A stretch of DNA of 64,000 nucleotides, from positions 372,001 through 436,000 of the forward strand of contig NZ_CAKKNB010000002.1 of the NCBI RefSeq assembly GCF_918741295.1, written 5' to 3'. Every line of letters starts with the position of its first letter. Within the stretch, counting starts at the first letter, position 1. The notes beneath the pieces were generated by a model. That model worked only from the letters and a program-made list of their open reading frames with translations, was not told where the DNA came from and did not search any database. The position numbers were made by a program, and so were the translations under genes. Source of the stretch: Aquabacterium sp. CECT 9606. Its GTDB lineage: Bacteria > Pseudomonadota > Gammaproteobacteria > Burkholderiales > Burkholderiaceae_C. Below are positions 43,115-52,126 of this stretch, piece after piece.

Positions 43115-44605
43115 TCAGCCCGCCTTGGCGGAGGGCAGCTTCGAGACCAGGCGCAGGGAAACCGTCAGCCCTTCGAGCTGATAGTGAGGGCGCAGGAAGA
43201 ACTTGGACGAGTAGTAGCCGGGGTTGCCCTCGACTTCCTCGACGACCACTTCGGCGGCGGCCAGAGGCTTGCTGGCCTTGGTCGACTCGGATGAGTGCGC
43301 AGGATCCCCGTCCACGTACTGCAGGATCCAGTCTTGCAACCAGCGCTGCATGTCGTCGCGTTCCTTGAACGAACCGACCTTGTCGCGCACGATGCACTTG
43401 AGGTAGTGCGCGAAGCGGCAGGTGGCGAACAGGTAGGGCAGGCGGGCGGCCAGATTGGCGTTGGCCGAGGCGTCCGGGTCGTCGTACTCGGCGGGCTTTT
43501 GCAGCGATTGCGCGCCGATGAAGGCGGCGAAGTCGCTGTTCTTCTTGTGCACCAAAGGCATGAAGCCCGCCTTGGCCAGTTCCGCTTCGCGGCGGTCGGC
43601 GATGGCGATTTCGGTGGGGCACTTCATGTCCACGCCGCCGTCGTCGGTCGGGAAGGTGTGCGAGGGCAGGTTCTGCACCGCGCCACCCGATTCGATGCCG
43701 CGGATGCGCGAACACCAGCCAAACTCCTTGAAGGAGCGGTTGATGTTGGTCGCCATCGCGTAGGCGGCATTGGCCCAGGTGTACTTGTTGTGGTCGGCGG
43801 CGCCGGTGTCTTCCTCGAAATCGAATTCTTCGACCGGGTTGGTGCGCGAGCCGTAAGGCAGGCGCGACAGGAAGCGGGGCATGGCCAGGCCGATGTACTT
43901 GGCATCGTCCGACTCGCGCAGCGAACGCCACGCGGCGTATTCGGGCGTCGAGAAGATCTTGGTCAGGTCACGCGGGTTGGCCAGCTCTTGCCACGATTCC
44001 ATCTGCATGGTCGTGGGCGAGGCGCCCGAGATGAAGGGCATGTGCGAAGCCGCGCAGACCTTGGCCATCTCGGCCAGCAGTTCCACGTCGGGCGGGCTGT
44101 GGTCGAAGTGGTAGTCGCCGACCATGCAGCCGAAGGGCTCGCCACCGAACTGGCCATATTCTTCTTCGTACACGCGCTTGAAGATGGGGCTTTGGTCCCA
44201 CGCGGTGCCCTTGTAGCGTTTGAGCGTCTTGCCCAGGTCCGCCTTCGAGATGTTCATCACGCGGATCTTGAGCTGCTCATCGGTCTCGGTGTTGTTCACC
44301 ATGTAATGCAGACCGCGCCAGGCGCCTTCCAGCTTCTGGAAGTCTTCGTGGTGCATGATCAGGTTGATCTGGTCGGACAGCTTCTTGTCGATCGCGGCGA
44401 TCATGGCCTCGATGGACTTGATGACGTCGTTGCCGATCAGCTTGGTCTGCGACAGCGCTTGCTGGGCCAGGGTCTGGATGGCCGTCTCGACGGCGCTCTT
44501 GGCCTCGTCGGTCTTGGGCTTGAATTCCTTTTGCAGCAGCGAAGCGAGGTCGCTGCCTTCCAGCGTGGCGCTGGCCAGGGCCGAGTTCAGTTGGGTTTCT
44601 GCCAT
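43115..44605 (-). CDS. tssC: T6SS sheath large subunit TssC (VipB)
   Basis: A 496-residue TssC of standard length. Landmarks are MIAAIDKKLSDQINLIMH, FQKLEGAWRGLHYMVNNTET, GTAWDQSPIFKRVYEEEYG, GGEPFGCMVGDYHFDHSP, ARLPYLFATCRFAHYLKCI and the C-terminal GLTVSLRLVSKLP. It forms the contractile sheath with TssB. It begins 13 nt after tssB, with GGAGAACCTC before the ATG. Confidence 0.97.
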   Translation of the reverse strand: MAETQLNSALASATLEGSDLASLLQKEFKPKTDEAKSAVETAIQTLAQQALSQTKLIGNDVIKSIEAMIAAIDKKLSDQINLIMHHEDFQKLEGAWRGLHYMVNNTETDEQLKIRVMNISKADLGKTLKRYKGTAWDQSPIFKRVYEEEYGQFGGEPFGCMVGDYHFDHSPPDVELLAEMAKVCAASHMPFISGASPTTMQMESWQELANPRDLTKIFSTPEYAAWRSLRESDDAKYIGLAMPRFLSRLPYGSRTNPVEEFDFEEDTGAADHNKYTWANAAYAMATNINRSFKEFGWCSRIRGIESGGAVQNLPSHTFPTDDGGVDMKCPTEIAIADRREAELAKAGFMPLVHKKNSDFAAFIGAQSLQKPAEYDDPDASANANLAARLPYLFATCRFAHYLKCIVRDKVGSFKERDDMQRWLQDWILQYVDGDPAHSSESTKASKPLAAAEVVVEEVEGNPGYYSSKFFLRPHYQLEGLTVSLRLVSKLPSAKAG

Positions 44606-44618
44606 GAGGTTCTCCAGG

Positions 44619-45110
44619 TTACTCGGCGGGCTTTTCAGCGCTGCCCAAAGTGGCCAGCAGGGCGGGGTCGGCCAGGACCTTGGCGATCAGTTCTTCGGCG
44701 CCGGTCTTGCCGTCCATGTAGGTGACCAGGTTGGCCAGCTGCTGGCGCGCGTCCAGCAGCTTGCTCAGCGCATCGACCTTCTTGGCCACGGCGGCGGGCG
44801 AGAACTCGTCCATGTTGTCGAAGGTCAGGTCAACGCTGATGTTGCCTTCGCCGGTCAGGCTGTTGGGCACCTGGAAAGCCACGCGGGGCTTCATCGACTT
44901 CATGCGCGAGTCGAAGTTGTCGACGTCGATCTCGAGGAACTTGCGGTCGGCCACGGGGGCCAGCGGATCAGCGGGCTTGCCCGACAAATCGGCCAGCACG
45001 CCCATCACGAAGGGCAACTGCACCTTCTTCTGGGCGCCGTAAAGCTCCACGTCGTATTCGATCTGGACGCGCGGTGCGCGGTTGCGCGCAATGAATTTCT
45101 GGCTACTCAT
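44619..45110 (-). CDS. tssB: T6SS sheath small subunit TssB (VipA)
   Basis: A 163-residue TssB. Start MSSQKFIARNRAPRVQI; VQLPFVMGVLADLSG, RKFLEIDVDNFDSRMKSM, and FEPRV-like segment MKPRVAFQVPN are family features. TssB assembles with TssC into the contractile sheath, and its N-terminal helix binds TagJ in related systems. A GTG start two codons earlier exists; the ATG with GGAGGTGATC upstream is better. Confidence 0.96.
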   Translation of the reverse strand: MSSQKFIARNRAPRVQIEYDVELYGAQKKVQLPFVMGVLADLSGKPADPLAPVADRKFLEIDVDNFDSRMKSMKPRVAFQVPNSLTGEGNISVDLTFDNMDEFSPAAVAKKVDALSKLLDARQQLANLVTYMDGKTGAEELIAKVLADPALLATLGSAEKPAE

Positions 45111-45165
45111 GATCACCTCCGGTCAATCTGGGTGGGGAAGGGTTGGTATCGTCCGAAGCGCGTCA

Positions 45166-46248
45166 TCATTCGACGTCTTCGGATTGGATGCTTTCGGGGT
45201 CGACGCCCATGATGCGGGCCACCTCGTTGAGGGCGTCGGGGGCAAGTTCGCGCATCAGCTGCAGGAAGTTCTTGTTGATCAGTCGGCGGGCACGGCGCAG
45301 CAACAACTGGGCCGGGTTGGTGGGCTCGGTGCGTTCGAGGTAGTCGCAGACCATGTCGATGGCTTTGAGCGCGTCGGCCCGCGAATCAACGGCGCCGCTC
45401 AGGCCCTTGCCCGAAGAGCGTGGCGCGGCGCCGCCTTCGCCTGGCGAGGCGTCGGTGCCTTCGTCGGCGTTGGCACCGGCTTCATCGCCCGCACCAGCGG
45501 TGGGCATGACCTGGTTCACCAGGCTGATCAGGTTGTGCAGCGGGCGCACATCCGGGGCACGCTCGATGCCCACATGTTCGTTGAGCAGGCTGCTCAGGGA
45601 CTTGAGGTTGGCCAGCGCGGCCGTGACCTGGCCCGGCAGCTCGGCATTTTGAGCGGTGGCCGCGGCCAGCATCTGCTCGACCTGGTGGCGGGTCATGGGC
45701 GTCTCGCCCTCGCGCGGCGGGTACTTGCCCATCATCACTTCGATGTCGCGTACGCGCAGTTCGCCGATCGAGCGGTTCTGGATGACCAGCGCGTTGCGCA
45801 CATCGCCCACCATGCCTTCGACCTCGCCCAGCAAGGCCAGCACATTCAAGCGCGCATAGGCATCGCCATCATCGGGGTCGGGCTGGGGGTGGAGCTTGTC
45901 CCAGAAGCGGTCAAGCAGGCCCAGTTGCAAGCGCAAGGCGTCGGCCAAGGCGCGGAAACCGTTGATCTGGATGTGCGCGCGTGCCCAGTGCATGGCCACG
46001 CGCAGGTCGCGGGTGCGCTCGAAAAGCGACTGGCTGATGTCGTGCACCTGGCGCCAATCGGGTGGCTCGGCCGGTGCGAACTGGGTTTCGGGCTTGCCGG
46101 TGGCGGCTTGGGCCAGCTCCAGGAAGGTGTTGTCGTATTCCAGGTCTGGGCCACAGGGGGCATCCGCATCGGGCAGCGGCTCGAACCAGTCGTCCACGAT
46201 GGTTCGTTCGCCAGTGCTGGATGGGTGGAAGTCTCCCGATTCACTCAT
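45166..46248 (-). CDS. tssA: T6SS assembly protein TssA
   Basis: A 360-residue TssA/ImpA. ImpA_N domain: ADAPCGPDLEYDNTFLELA, WRQVHDISQSLFERTRDLR, RLQLGLLDRFWDKLHPQPDP. The C-terminal part contains an acidic linker (ANADEGTDASPGEG) and the conserved RADALKAIDMVCDYLERTEPTNPAQ. TssA recruits sheath components and caps the growing tube. It is the first gene of the tssA-B-C-hcp-hcp-tagJ-E-F-G-clpV operon; a promoter must lie in 46249-46510, where no clear sigma-70 or sigma-54 elements were identified. The motif ACCCCCCTAGC lies there. Confidence 0.94.
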   Translation of the reverse strand: MSESGDFHPSSTGERTIVDDWFEPLPDADAPCGPDLEYDNTFLELAQAATGKPETQFAPAEPPDWRQVHDISQSLFERTRDLRVAMHWARAHIQINGFRALADALRLQLGLLDRFWDKLHPQPDPDDGDAYARLNVLALLGEVEGMVGDVRNALVIQNRSIGELRVRDIEVMMGKYPPREGETPMTRHQVEQMLAAATAQNAELPGQVTAALANLKSLSSLLNEHVGIERAPDVRPLHNLISLVNQVMPTAGAGDEAGANADEGTDASPGEGGAAPRSSGKGLSGAVDSRADALKAIDMVCDYLERTEPTNPAQLLLRRARRLINKNFLQLMRELAPDALNEVARIMGVDPESIQSEDVE

Positions 46249-46411
46249 CTCGTCAACCTATTGAATTCACTGCTGAGGAGCATGAGTGTCTACGAATTGG
46301 AGGCCCTGCTGTGACAACTTTGCAAAAGCTGTTGAGTTTTGTCGCTTTGGCGTTGCTGTCCGCAATGAGTGGCGATTCTGGTTGGATATTTTGGGCGCAG
46401 TCAATATGCAA

Positions 46412-46422
46412 GCTAGGGGGGT
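46412..46422 (-). promoter_or_regulatory. Second copy of motif ACCCCCCTAGC, upstream of tssA
   Basis: On the minus strand the sequence ACCCCCCTAGC lies about 164 nt before the tssA start. The same 11-mer occurs upstream of tssK at 12647-12657. A second GCTAG follows within 10 nt. No other copies were noticed by eye in the window. A shared regulator of the two T6SS units is possible. Confidence 0.3.
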
Positions 46423-46450
46423 GATGCTAGAGGTAACACCTAGATGACAA

Positions 46451-46482
46451 CGCCCCGCCACCGGCTAAGCGGTGGCGGGGCG
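46451..46482 (-). terminator. Strong rho-independent-type hairpin after the chemoreceptor gene
   Basis: A perfect 13-bp inverted repeat (CGCCCCGCCACCG and its complement) with a 6-nt loop GCTAAG lies 28 nt after the stop of the chemoreceptor gene. On that strand the sequence after the stem is TTGTCATCT, a weak T tract. It separates the chemoreceptor gene from the tssA operon, which starts 200 bp further on, and would limit read-through. Confidence 0.7.
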
Positions 46483-46510
46483 TGTGGGGAGAAGCGTACT
46501 GAGGGGGGCT

Positions 46511-48271
46511 TTAGAAGGTTTCCCAATCGCTGTCGGAAGGCGGCGCGGCGGTTTTGCTGGCGCTGGCCGTGACCACCGGTGCGCTGATGGGCGTGGCGGG
46601 TTTGGGCAAGGCGGCCCTCGCTGGCATGGTTTTGGCGGGGGCGGGCACCGCGGGGGTGGGCGTGTGGCGGGCGGTGGTCTGGGCCTTGGCGATCACCGTG
46701 CTGGCTGCGACCTGTGCATCCACGGGCGAGGTGGCCATGGCGGGTTTGGTGACCACATGGTGGCTGCCCAGCTTGAAGGCCGACACGGCTTGCGCCAGGC
46801 GACCGGCTTGGTCCTTCAGGCTCTCGGCGGCGGCGGCGGATTCTTCCACCAGCGCGGCGTTCTGCTGCGTCATCTGGTCCAGTTCGCTGATCGATTGGTT
46901 GACCTGGCCGATGCCGGTGCTTTGCTCGGTCGAGGCCGCGCTGATCTCGCCAATGATGTCCGACACGCGGTTCACGCTGGTCATGATCTCGGTCATCGAG
47001 TTGCCAGCGTCTTGCACCAGCTTGGAGCCCGAATCAACCTTCTCGGAAGAAGCGTTGATCAGGGTCTTGATTTCCTTGGCGGCTTGCGCGCTGCGTTGGG
47101 CCAGTGAGCGCACTTCGCCCGCCACCACCGCAAAGCCACGGCCCTGCTCGCCGGCACGGGCCGCTTCCACGGCGGCGTTCAGGGCCAGGATGTTGGTCTG
47201 GAAGGCGATGCCGTCGATCACGGTGATGATCTCCGTGATCTTGCGGCTGGCCACGTTGATCTCCGACATGTTGGACACCACTTGCGAGACGATCTGTTCG
47301 CCACGCACGGCGGCTGTGGCGGCGCCCGAGGCCAACTGGTTGGCCTGGCGGGCCGAGTCGGCGCTCTGGCGCACGGTGCCGGTCAACTCACCCATCGAGC
47401 TCGCGGTTTTTTCGAGGTTCGATGCGGTGTTCTCGGTACGATTGGACAGGTCCAGGTTGCCGCTGGCGATCTGTTGGGATGCCGTGGCGATCGAATCGGT
47501 GGCGTTGCGGATCAGTGTGATGGTGTCGCGAAGGCGGGTCGTCATGTTGACGACCGAGGCGCGCAGCGAGGTGCTGTCGCCGGCATTGGGGGCGATGGTC
47601 AGGTCCAGGTCGCCTTCCGCGATGCGGCCGACCAGGTCGCGCAGGACGGTGGGCTCGTCGCCCAGATCGCCCCACACCGATTTGACGATGGCCGCCGAGG
47701 CCACGCCCAGCACGCCCAGCACGATGACGCCGGTGATGGCCGACACCCACAAGCTGGTGTTGACACCGTTCTTGGCGTCGGTCTGGGCTTCAATGATGGC
47801 GGCTTTGGCTTGCGTCTTGCGGGTGTCCAGCAGCTTGCTCAGCACGGTTTGCGACGATTGCATTTGCGTGACCAAGTCACCCGGGGGCGCTTTGGTCAGC
47901 AGCGCGCGCGTGGCTCCAATGGCCGAGGCCTGGTAGGCGTTGAAGGCGGCGGCCAGTTCCTTGGCCACGGCCTCCTTGCCCTCCAGCTTTTGCATCGAGG
48001 CCAGGGCGGCCTGCGCGCTGGCCACCATCGGGTCGGTGTCTTTGATGCGGTCTGGATCGCCTTCCGCGGCGGCGGTCTGCAAGGTCAGCCGCAGTTGTTC
48101 GGTGCTGCGGTCCACGGCCAGCACGTACTCGCTGTGGGGGCTGTCGACGGCTTCCAGCTCGGAAAGCCCGCGCGAGGTTCGCTCACCCACGAAGAAGCTC
48201 AACGCCACGCCGACGACGAACACAGCGCCCGCACTCAGCGGCAACATCCAGATCTTGGTACGAAAATTCAT
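46511..48271 (-). CDS. Methyl-accepting chemotaxis protein with C-terminal CheR/CheB tether
   Basis: A 586-residue chemoreceptor. Membrane helix near residues 10-32, a periplasmic helical sensor, a second helix near 190-212, then HAMP, and the signalling hairpin with [17 protein letters not shown]. The C-terminus has an Ala/Pro/Thr-rich linker and ends in SDWETF, a pentapeptide tether (xWxxF) for the adaptation enzymes CheR and CheB. The other chemoreceptor in the window lacks it. The start is the ATG with GGAGC upstream, and a sigma-28-like promoter lies 58 nt before it, fitting flagellar-regulon control. Ligand unknown. Confidence 0.94.
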   Translation of the reverse strand: MNFRTKIWMLPLSAGAVFVVGVALSFFVGERTSRGLSELEAVDSPHSEYVLAVDRSTEQLRLTLQTAAAEGDPDRIKDTDPMVASAQAALASMQKLEGKEAVAKELAAAFNAYQASAIGATRALLTKAPPGDLVTQMQSSQTVLSKLLDTRKTQAKAAIIEAQTDAKNGVNTSLWVSAITGVIVLGVLGVASAAIVKSVWGDLGDEPTVLRDLVGRIAEGDLDLTIAPNAGDSTSLRASVVNMTTRLRDTITLIRNATDSIATASQQIASGNLDLSNRTENTASNLEKTASSMGELTGTVRQSADSARQANQLASGAATAAVRGEQIVSQVVSNMSEINVASRKITEIITVIDGIAFQTNILALNAAVEAARAGEQGRGFAVVAGEVRSLAQRSAQAAKEIKTLINASSEKVDSGSKLVQDAGNSMTEIMTSVNRVSDIIGEISAASTEQSTGIGQVNQSISELDQMTQQNAALVEESAAAAESLKDQAGRLAQAVSAFKLGSHHVVTKPAMATSPVDAQVAASTVIAKAQTTARHTPTPAVPAPAKTMPARAALPKPATPISAPVVTASASKTAAPPSDSDWETF

Positions 48272-48328
48272 TACTTTTGCTCCGGGCATGCGCCGCTAAT
48301 GGGCGCAACTCATGGGTGATCTATGACG

Positions 48329-48355
48329 CTATCGGCATCTTGTGGCCTGGACTGA
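48329..48355 (-). promoter_or_regulatory. Candidate sigma-28 (FliA) promoter of the chemoreceptor gene
   Basis: On the minus strand a TTCAGTCC -35-like element is followed after 11 nt by GCCGATAG. The consensus is TAAAGTTT-N11-GCCGATAA. The -10 element matches 7 of 8 bases and the spacing is exact, but the -35 matches only 4 of 8. Distance to the start codon is about 58 nt. Confidence 0.5.
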
Positions 48356-48426
48356 AGTGGCAAAAGCCGAAAATATGGGTGGCCTGGCGTGCATTCCTTG
48401 CATTCAGCCCTCCCTAGAATCCGGGG

Positions 48427-49944
48427 ATGAGTTCTCCCGCCGTCGTTGCCAAGCCCCCCACCACCCGCCGCCTGATGTTTTGGGTTGCGCTGCTGTATTT
48501 TTCAGAGGGCCTGCCGCTGGGGCTGTTCTTCGACCTGTTCCCGGTTCACCTGCGGCAGGCCGGGGTGGGGCCGGCAGAAATCGGGCTGCTGAGCTTGCTG
48601 GGCCTGGCCTGGACCGTGAAGTTTTTGTGGGCGCCCCTGGTGGACGCCTGGCGCCACCACCGGGTGTGGATGTCGGCGGCCAACCTGGGCATGGCCGCCG
48701 TGCTGGCGGCATTGGCGATGAATCCCCAGGCCCTGGGGCAGGGCGAGACCTGGCCTTGGGTGCTGCTGGCGGTGTTCACGTTTTTATCGGCCACCAACGA
48801 CATCGCCACCGACGGCTACACCATCGAGCAACTGGCTCAGGGGCAATACGGCGTGGCCAACGGCCTGCGCATCGGCTTTTACCGGGTGGGCATGTTGGCC
48901 GCGGGCGGTTTGCTGGTGGCCGCGGGCTGGATGGGCACGCCCGGGCATCCCAACTGGGGCGCGGCTTATGGCCTGGGGGCGGTGCTCATGCTGATGAACG
49001 GCGTGGCGGTGCTGCTGGCGCCCAAACAACCACCCCGGGCGGCCCGGCCCGAGGGGGCTTCCGCGCGTGAATGGCTGGTACTGCGCCAGCAACCCCTGTG
49101 GCTGCTGGCCTTGGGGCTGGTGATGGCAGGCCTGCTGTGGCCGGCCCTGGCGCCCCTGGGCAAAACCTTGGATTGGGCCTGGGTGCAGGCGGTGTCGGGC
49201 ACTTGGTGGTTCAAGGGGGCGGTGCCGGTGGGGCTGATGTTCGCGGGTGCGGGCCTGATGGTGACTGCCGCGCAAGGCCCGCAGGCCCAGGCCCTGGCCG
49301 ATGGTCCCGTGTTTGGCGCCTGGGTGAGCCTGCTGGCGCGGCCCGGCATGCTGGCGGTGCTGCTGTTCATCTTGCTGTTCAAGCTGGGCGATGCGGCCAT
49401 GGGTTTCATGGTCAAGCCGTTTTGGGTGGACGCCGGTTTCACGCCGGCCCAGATTGGCCTGGTCAGCGTCAACGTGGGCCTGGGGCTGTCAATCGCCGGG
49501 GGGCTGGTGGGCGGCTGGTACGTGGACCGCGCTGGCATCTTCAAGGGCTTGTGGGTGCTGGGCCTGGCCCAGGCCATGTCCAACCTGGGCTACGCCGCGG
49601 CCGCCTGGACCGTGCCCCACGCTTTGCCGGGCATGGTCGATCCGCAATACCAGTTGGTGGTGTACGCGGCCAGTGGGCTGGAAAGCTTCACTGGCGGCTT
49701 GGGCACGGGCGCCTTCCTGGCCTTTTTGATGGGCATCACCCACAAAGCACGGGCCACGACCGAATACGCCATCCTGTCGTCCATCTTCGCGTTTTCACGC
49801 GCGGTGGCCGGTTGGGCGGGCGGCCTGGGGGTGGAGCAAATGGGCTACGCCTCGTTCTTCTTCTTGACGTTCTGGTTGTCGTTTCCGGCATATTTGCTGC
49901 TGCCGGCGGTGCGCCGTATGCTGAATCGCTCGGAGGAGCGTTGA
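48427..49944 (+). CDS. MFS transporter, AmpG/PAT-like permease
   Basis: A 505-residue polytopic membrane protein with about 12-14 hydrophobic helices. The N-terminus (LLYFSEGLPLGLFFDLFPV), the loop LSLLGLAWTVKFLWAPLVD, and later KPFWVDAGFTPAQIGLVS are typical of the AmpG/PAT branch, whose members take up muropeptides or acetyl-CoA-like compounds. The start ATG is internal to a short 155-bp divergent gap from the chemoreceptor gene. It is followed after 6 nt by an M48 peptidase gene. Substrate is inferred only at family level. Confidence 0.82.
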   Translation: MSSPAVVAKPPTTRRLMFWVALLYFSEGLPLGLFFDLFPVHLRQAGVGPAEIGLLSLLGLAWTVKFLWAPLVDAWRHHRVWMSAANLGMAAVLAALAMNPQALGQGETWPWVLLAVFTFLSATNDIATDGYTIEQLAQGQYGVANGLRIGFYRVGMLAAGGLLVAAGWMGTPGHPNWGAAYGLGAVLMLMNGVAVLLAPKQPPRAARPEGASAREWLVLRQQPLWLLALGLVMAGLLWPALAPLGKTLDWAWVQAVSGTWWFKGAVPVGLMFAGAGLMVTAAQGPQAQALADGPVFGAWVSLLARPGMLAVLLFILLFKLGDAAMGFMVKPFWVDAGFTPAQIGLVSVNVGLGLSIAGGLVGGWYVDRAGIFKGLWVLGLAQAMSNLGYAAAAWTVPHALPGMVDPQYQLVVYAASGLESFTGGLGTGAFLAFLMGITHKARATTEYAILSSIFAFSRAVAGWAGGLGVEQMGYASFFFLTFWLSFPAYLLLPAVRRMLNRSEER

Positions 49945-49950
49945 TATCAC

Positions 49951-50793
49951 ATGGATAAACGAATGAATGCTGGTCGGTTGGTGCGGATGGCGGTGTTGCT
50001 GTCCCTGGTGGGTTTGGGTGCGGGCGCGCAAGCGCGCGAAGGCGTGGAGGTGGGCAAGCAGTCAGGTCTGTCGCGCCTGGTGTCGGCAGACCAGGTGGAG
50101 CAGATGGCCGCGCAGCAGTATGTGCAGCTGGCCACCCAGGCCAAGGCCCAGAACGCCTTGCTGCCCGACAACCACCCCCAGGTGATCCGCGTGCGCGCCA
50201 TCGCGCGGCGTTTGATTCCTTACACACTGGAGTGGAACCCCCGGGCCGCCCAGTGGCGCTGGGAAGTCAATGTGTTGCAGTCCAAAGAGATCAACGCCTT
50301 TTGCATGCCCGGGGGCAAGATCGCTTTCTACACCGGCATCCTGGACCAGCTCAAGCTGAATGACGACGAGGTGGCCATGATCATGGGCCACGAAATGGCG
50401 CACGCCTTGCGTGAACACGCCCGCGAGCAGATGGGCAAATCGGCCGCCACAGGTTTGGGTGCCAGTGTGTTGTCCAGCCTGCTGGGCCTGGGCCGCACCG
50501 GTGACATGGTGCTGAACGCCGGCCGCAGCCTGCTGACCTTGAGCTTTGGCCGCAAGGACGAGACCGAAGGCGACCTGGTGGGCATGGAGCTGGCCGCACG
50601 TGCCGGTTACGACCCCCGCGCGGGCCTGACCTTGTGGAAGAAGATGGGCGAGGCCAGCAAGGGCGCGCCACCACAGTTCTTGTCCACCCACCCGGCCAGC
50701 AGCACGCGCATCCAGGACATCCAGGCCAGTTTGCCCAAGGTGATGCCGCTGTACCAAAGGGCCGCCAAGCCTGCGCAGCGCTTTGACCGGTGA
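49951..50793 (+). CDS. Exported M48-family peptidase
   Basis: A 280-residue protein. Signal peptide (VRMAVLLSLVGLGAGAQA, cleavage near residue 28). The zinc motif is HEMAH at residues 147-151, in IMGHEMAHALREHAREQ, and ETEGDLVGMELAARAGYDP provides the third ligand. It is the short periplasmic M48 type (YggG/LoiP/BepA-like core without TPR), which degrades misfolded envelope proteins. It follows the AmpG-like transporter gene closely and may be co-transcribed. Confidence 0.88.
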   Translation: MDKRMNAGRLVRMAVLLSLVGLGAGAQAREGVEVGKQSGLSRLVSADQVEQMAAQQYVQLATQAKAQNALLPDNHPQVIRVRAIARRLIPYTLEWNPRAAQWRWEVNVLQSKEINAFCMPGGKIAFYTGILDQLKLNDDEVAMIMGHEMAHALREHAREQMGKSAATGLGASVLSSLLGLGRTGDMVLNAGRSLLTLSFGRKDETEGDLVGMELAARAGYDPRAGLTLWKKMGEASKGAPPQFLSTHPASSTRIQDIQASLPKVMPLYQRAAKPAQRFDR

Positions 50794-50847
50794 GCGGGCG
50801 CCCGCCGGCATGCGGGGCGTGGGTACGCCAAGTGCTCATGGGGTGGC

Positions 50848-51534
50848 ATGGCTTACACCACCACACCCCACCACGCGCACGCGCGGTTGAAGCACAAGAT
50901 CATGGACCCTGGCTTCCCTTGTGTTGCCGCACGTTCGGTCATCAACCGTAAAACTTATCGATTGAGCAGCTACGGCGCCTTGGGATCTTCGGAAGCGGCC
51001 CTGGCCATTTGCCATGATCTTTACGAGTTCTCGCACGAGCTGCCTCCAGGGCAGGCGCAGTTCACCAGCTTCTTCGCGATGTTCGACGGGCCGCTTGAGC
51101 AGCTAACCGAGCTTGAGTTTGAAGCCCTGCTGTGGCGGCAACTCCAGCTGATCCACGAAGTCGATGCGCGGCATTTCAAGTGGGATGCCACGGTCAGCAA
51201 GGACCCGGACGACCCGAAGTTTTCATTCAGCGTGGGCGGGCGGGCATTCTTTGTCGTGGGCTTGCACCAGGGGGCCTCGCGGCTGGCGCGGAAAATGGCG
51301 CAACCTTGCCTGGTCTTCAATCCGCATGATCAGTTTGAGACCCTGCGGGCCGAGGGCGGCTACGAGCGCTTGCAGCAAGTCATTCGCCAGCGCGAGATGG
51401 CCTACCAGGGGTCGGTCAATCCGGTGTTGACGAACTTTGGTCAACAGGCTGAATCAAGGCAGTACTCGGGGCGTTTGGTCCCGAGCCAATGGAAGTGTCC
51501 ATTCAAGCAAAGCTTTTCCAACCACGATGAGTGA
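50848..51534 (+). CDS. YqcI/YcgG-family protein (putative heme-dependent guanidine N-oxygenase)
   Basis: A 228-residue protein. The core KTYRLSSYGALGSSEAA, the central FTSFFAMFDGP, HFKWDATVSKDPDDPKFSFSV, GGRAFFVVGLH and the C-terminal KCPF place it in the YqcI/YcgG family. Characterised members (GntA, DcsA) are heme enzymes that hydroxylate guanidine nitrogens of arginine derivatives. A conserved Cys near the C-terminus is a candidate heme ligand. Its end overlaps the DUF1989 gene by 8 nt, so the pair is translationally linked. No classical DcsA or GntA pathway partners are nearby, so substrate and product are unknown. Confidence 0.72.
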   Translation: MAYTTTPHHAHARLKHKIMDPGFPCVAARSVINRKTYRLSSYGALGSSEAALAICHDLYEFSHELPPGQAQFTSFFAMFDGPLEQLTELEFEALLWRQLQLIHEVDARHFKWDATVSKDPDDPKFSFSVGGRAFFVVGLHQGASRLARKMAQPCLVFNPHDQFETLRAEGGYERLQQVIRQREMAYQGSVNPVLTNFGQQAESRQYSGRLVPSQWKCPFKQSFSNHDE

Positions 51535-52126
51535 TCACCCCTGCGACCACCACGCGCGCATTGCGCCCCAAAGCGGCACCGGCTTCCACTTGAAGAAGGG
51601 CCAAACGCTGAGGATCATCGACCCCATGGGGGAGCAGGTGGCCGATTTGTTCTCGGTGAGCGAGCATGACCATCGCTGCACCCTCTCATCCGGACGCAGC
51701 CTGGACTATGCCGGCAAGATCTACCTCAGCAAGGGCGATCTGCTGTACGCCAACGACAGCCGCGTCATGTTCACCATCCTGGACGACCGCGTGGGCAAGC
51801 ATGATTTCTTGCTGACGCCCTGCAGCCAGGAAATGTTCGAGATCCTGTACAAGCACGTGGGCCACCACCCCAGTTGCTTTGAGAACCTCAGCCGGGCACT
51901 GGCACCTTTTGGCATCGACAACGCCCAGATCTCCACCACCTTCAATGTGTTCATGAACGTGAACATCCACGAAGGCGGCCGCATGACGGTCGATGCGCCC
52001 ACCTCCAAGGCGGGTGACTTCATCGACCTGCGGGCCGAGATGGACATGGTGTGCGGGCTGACCGCTTGCTCGGCCGAGGGCTCGAACAACGGCACGTTCA
52101 AGCCCATCGACTTCATGATTATTTGA
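51527..52126 (+). CDS. DUF1989 (urea carboxylase-associated) family protein
   Basis: A 199-residue protein of the DUF1989 family: LKKGQTLRIIDPMGEQVADL, KIYLSKGDLLYANDSR, FMNVNIHEGGRMTVDAPTS, and EMDMVCGLTACSAEGSNNG. The family is known from genes next to urea carboxylase and is linked to nitrogen-rich compounds; some biochemical roles remain undefined. It overlaps the YqcI/YcgG gene by 8 nt, forming a two-gene unit. Its 3' end overlaps the convergent metallo-beta-lactamase gene by 8 nt. Confidence 0.78.
   Translation: MSDHPCDHHARIAPQSGTGFHLKKGQTLRIIDPMGEQVADLFSVSEHDHRCTLSSGRSLDYAGKIYLSKGDLLYANDSRVMFTILDDRVGKHDFLLTPCSQEMFEILYKHVGHHPSCFENLSRALAPFGIDNAQISTTFNVFMNVNIHEGGRMTVDAPTSKAGDFIDLRAEMDMVCGLTACSAEGSNNGTFKPIDFMII

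Noticed and set aside
46267..46461. Small minus-strand frame upstream of tssA
   Set aside because: Lacks ribosome-binding sequence and overlaps the terminator hairpin. Treated as promoter region.
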